A DNA stretch of 64,000 nucleotides, from the NCBI RefSeq assembly GCF_900094575.1, contig NZ_FMAE01000001.1, positions 992,001 to 1,056,000 of the forward strand, read 5' to 3'. Below, one piece after another: positions 61,700-64,000 of this stretch (the stretch's first letter is position 1; every line of letters begins with the position of its first letter). The stretch is from Bradyrhizobium yuanmingense (lineage in GTDB: Bacteria; Pseudomonadota; Alphaproteobacteria; Rhizobiales; Xanthobacteraceae). The notes under the pieces are model-generated. The model searched no databases. It was given only the letters and a program-made list of their open reading frames with translations, and was not told the origin of the DNA. The position numbers were made by a program, and so were the translations under genes.

Positions 61700-62764
61700 A
61701 TGGCGCACAACATATTGATTCTTGGGGCTTCTTACGGCTCCCTGCTGGGCACGAAGCTGCTGATGGCCGGGCATAACGTGACCCTGGTCTGCCGCGCAAA
61801 GACTGCGGAGCTGATCAACCGCGACGGTACCGAGGTGCGCATTAAGCTACGCGACGAGGCGGTGCACCGGGCGATCTTCTCCCGCAACCTCCCTGGCAAG
61901 CTCGACGCGGTGACGCCGGCCAATGTCGACCTCTCCCGCTACGATCTGGTCGGCCTCGCGATGCAGGAGCCGCAATACACCAACCACACGGTGCGCGTCC
62001 TCATGGTCAAGATTGCCGCGGCGAAGCTGCCGTGCCTGTCGATCATGAACATGCCGCCCCTGCCCTACCTGAAGCGGATTCCGGCACTCGCCGACATGGA
62101 TCTCGAGGAGGCCTACACCAATGCGCAGGTGTGGGAGCGGTTTGAGCCCGGGCTGGTGACGCTGTGCTCGCCCGACCCGCAGGCCTTCCGGCCGCCGGAA
62201 GAGGCCGCCAACGTGCTGCATGTCGGCCTGCCCACCAACTTCAAGGCGTCGGTCTTCGCCGACGAGAAGCACAACAAGCTGCTGCGCGAGCTGGAGGCCG
62301 ACATCGACGCGGTGACGCTCGACGGCCACGACGTGCCGGTGAAGCTGAAAGTTTTCGATTCCCTGTTCGTGCCGCTGGCGAAATGGTCGATGCTGCTGAC
62401 CGGCAATTACCGCTGCATCACGCCGAACGAGCCGCAGTCGATCCGCGACGCCGTGCACGGCGATCTCAATCGTTCGCAGACGATCTACGACCATGTCGAT
62501 GCGATCGCCCGCCGCCTCGGCGCCGATCCGCAGGACCAGGTGCCGTTCGCGAAGTACGCCAAGGCCGCGGAGAGCCTGCTCAAGCCGTCATCGGCGGCGC
62601 GCGCGGTCGCGAGCGGTGCGCCCTTCATCGAACGCGTCGACCTGCTGGTGAAGCTGATCTCGCATCAGCTCGGCGTGCCCAACGCCGAGATCGACCGCAC
62701 CGTCGACACCGTGGACCAGAAGCTGAGCGAGAAGATCGTGCAGGGCGGCTCCGGCGCGCAGTAG
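61700..62764 (+). CDS. Ketopantoate-reductase-like dehydrogenase
   Basis: A 354-residue NAD(P)-dependent protein of the ApbA/PanE-like type. The N-terminal NILILGASYGSLLGTKLLMA is the Rossmann glycine motif, and HNVTLVCRAKTAELINRDG the following strand. The conserved Lys/Asn/Ser/Asp of true ketopantoate reductases are not easily placed, so the substrate may differ. AGGGGA stands upstream of the ATG at 61700. It is the first chromosomal gene right of the integrated element. Confidence 0.72.
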   Translation: MAHNILILGASYGSLLGTKLLMAGHNVTLVCRAKTAELINRDGTEVRIKLRDEAVHRAIFSRNLPGKLDAVTPANVDLSRYDLVGLAMQEPQYTNHTVRVLMVKIAAAKLPCLSIMNMPPLPYLKRIPALADMDLEEAYTNAQVWERFEPGLVTLCSPDPQAFRPPEEAANVLHVGLPTNFKASVFADEKHNKLLRELEADIDAVTLDGHDVPVKLKVFDSLFVPLAKWSMLLTGNYRCITPNEPQSIRDAVHGDLNRSQTIYDHVDAIARRLGADPQDQVPFAKYAKAAESLLKPSSAARAVASGAPFIERVDLLVKLISHQLGVPNAEIDRTVDTVDQKLSEKIVQGGSGAQ

Positions 62765-62791
62765 CGCGGCGCGCCCTGGCAACGCCGGCGC

Positions 62792-63376
62792 TCAGGCAAC
62801 CAGGAAGGATTGCAGCCAGATCAGCCCGGTCACCGCGACCAGCGTAACCGCGCCGGTGCGCGTGACGAGGTCAGGGCGCCCGAGGCGACGGGCGCCGCGG
62901 CCGAGCGTTGCGCCGAGAATGATCCACGCGGCGCCGGCGGTGAGAATCTGCAGCACGATCACGCCGAGCCACGGCAGCAGTTCGAGCGGCCCGGCCCCAA
63001 GCGGCAGCAGCAGGAACGCGAAGACCAGTGCTTTCGGGTTGAGCAGCGTCGTCAGCAGCACCTGGCCGAACGTCACCGCAGCGCCGTCGCGCAGCTCGCG
63101 CGTATTGACGCGCCAGAGCATGACCGCGAGGCACAGGATGTAGATGGTCACGGCGACGCGGAGCAGCAGCGCCGCAATCGGGATGTCGCTGATGACCGGA
63201 CCGAGCGCCAGCCGCAGCACCGCGATCGCCAGCAGATAGCCGCACAGCTCCGCCGCAAGCAGATGAAGGGAGCGCGAGATGCCCGCTCCGGCCCCCGATG
63301 TCGCCAGCAGGGTGTTGGTCGGCCCAGGCACTGCCAGCAGGAAATAGGTCGCCGTGAAGAAGGTCAGAAAGGTCAT
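62792..63376 (-). CDS. LysE/RhtB-family exporter
   Basis: A 194-residue inner-membrane protein of the LysE/RhtB amino-acid exporter family. It begins FLTFFTATYFLLAVPGPTNT, the family's hallmark with the Pro-Gly-Pro-x-Asn turn, and has about six membrane segments; TLLNPKALVFAFLLLPLGAG is the second conserved site. The frame is open upstream, but the ATG at 63376 gives the usual N terminus. Substrate unknown. It is convergent with the dehydrogenase gene. Confidence 0.85.
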   Translation of the reverse strand: MTFLTFFTATYFLLAVPGPTNTLLATSGAGAGISRSLHLLAAELCGYLLAIAVLRLALGPVISDIPIAALLLRVAVTIYILCLAVMLWRVNTRELRDGAAVTFGQVLLTTLLNPKALVFAFLLLPLGAGPLELLPWLGVIVLQILTAGAAWIILGATLGRGARRLGRPDLVTRTGAVTLVAVTGLIWLQSFLVA

Positions 63377-63616
63377 ACGGCCGGATAGCAGCTCTCGAAC
63401 CCGTCGATCTTGATCTGCGTCATTTGGCCGAGCGATGGCGGTCTGCACCATCTTCCCCGAGCCGAGGCCTTTCGGCACCGGGTTCCTGCCGCTCACGGCG
63501 CATGCTTTCCGGTTTTGGCGTGGGCAACACCACCTGATTCGCGCTGGAGCGCTCGACGCGCCGCGGCTGGATTGATAAGCCGCTGTCCGCGAATGACGGG
63601 ACTTTGAGTCGGGGAC

Positions 63617-64000
63617 ATGACGGTTGCGATCGAGATGGGGCAGACCACGGCAGGCGCCGCGGCCGCCATGGACCTCGAGGAACTGCTGGCGACCCGTCTC
63701 CTGGTGCAGGGCAATTCGGGCTCCGGCAAGTCGCATCTGCTGCGGCGGCTGCTGGAACAGAGCGCACCCTGGGTGCAGCAGGCCATCATCGACCCCGAGG
63801 GCGACTTCGTCACGCTGGCCGAGCGCTTCGGCCATCTGGTGATCGAGGCCGAGGATCACACCGAGCGCGGCCTCCAGGTCGCGGGCGAGCGCGCACGGCT
63901 GCATCGCGTCTCCACCGTGCTCAATCTCGAAGGTCTCGACGCCGAGAACCAGATGCGGCGCGCGGCTGCGTTCCTTGGCGGGATGTTCGACGTCGACCGC
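63617..64000 (+). CDS. HerA-like ATP-binding protein, 5' part
   Basis: The first 128 codons of a longer gene that continues past the window end. The Walker A motif is QGNSGSGKSHLLRRLLEQ, followed by IIDPEGDFVTLAERFGHLV, the pattern of HerA/DUF87-type hexameric ATPases (DNA translocases). No stop codon occurs before 64000. Function beyond ATP binding cannot be judged from the part present. Confidence 0.75.
   Translation, partial: MTVAIEMGQTTAGAAAAMDLEELLATRLLVQGNSGSGKSHLLRRLLEQSAPWVQQAIIDPEGDFVTLAERFGHLVIEAEDHTERGLQVAGERARLHRVSTVLNLEGLDAENQMRRAAAFLGGMFDVDR

Overview
The window looks like chromosome from a Bradyrhizobium-type alphaproteobacterium. It has high G+C, an FtcR/Rem/LafR-type regulator, FlaF-FlbT, MotC/MotE-type rhizobial motility proteins, two short LafA-like flagellins, and the palindromic intergenic repeats typical of that group. 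No database search was possible. Assignments rest on motifs, gene order and known families.

Layout. (1) 1-6312 is housekeeping or mixed: a CbbY/Gph-like phosphatase, an epimerase-like SDR, a class C beta-lactamase-fold hydrolase, a Tat-exported dienelactone hydrolase, a MarR-type regulator with four C-terminal cysteines, and a one-pass membrane protein. (2) 7132-41844 is a nearly complete flagellar cluster that fits the lateral flagellum of Bradyrhizobium. lafR lies at the left edge. A long leftward run (fliF, fliH, motB, motC, fliK, lytic transglycosylase, flgE, flgK, flgL, flaF, flbT, flgD, fliQ, flhA, fliR, a FliJ-like gene, flgJ, a FlgN-like gene, one unknown) covers 25053-8136. Two flagellin genes sit between 25350 and 27441. 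A second leftward run (motA, fliM, a small membrane protein, fliN, fliG, flhB, flgB, flgC, fliE, flgG, flgA, flgI, motE, flgH, fliL, fliP) covers 38802-27697. A rightward trio (DUF1217, flgF, fliI) diverges from motA. Export apparatus, rod, rings, hook, stator, switch and filament are all present. No che genes, fliA, flgM, fliD or fliS were seen. (3) 42659-43294 is a second MarR-type regulator, paralogous to the one at 4765, so the pair brackets the flagellar cluster.

(4) 43831-61227 is an integrated mobile element of about 17.4 kb, bounded by a 14-bp direct repeat (candidate attL and attR) with a tyrosine integrase just inside the left end. It carries phage-satellite-like genes: a prohead-protease-like protein without any capsid gene, a serine recombinase, two AlpA-like HTH proteins, a zinc-finger/Toprim primase, a phage-type helicase ATPase with an altered P-loop, and an adenine methyltransferase. 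Three cargo genes stand out by lower G+C: a 1269-residue SIR2 protein that is probably an anti-phage NADase of the Dsr1 kind, a DUF2235 lipase-fold protein, and a NucS-like PD-(D/E)XK nuclease. The element appears to have inserted into a structured noncoding repeat.

(5) 61700-64000 is ordinary chromosome: a ketopantoate-reductase-like dehydrogenase, a LysE-type exporter, and the start of a HerA-like ATPase that runs off the window.

The most interesting signals are three. Both flagellin mRNAs carry a conserved leader in which ATGTCCC can pair with the ribosome-binding GGGACAT, a likely target of FlbT-type post-transcriptional control. The cysteine-bearing MarR paralogs bracket the flagellar cluster. 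The precisely bounded satellite-like element carries a SIR2 protein and other putative defence cargo.
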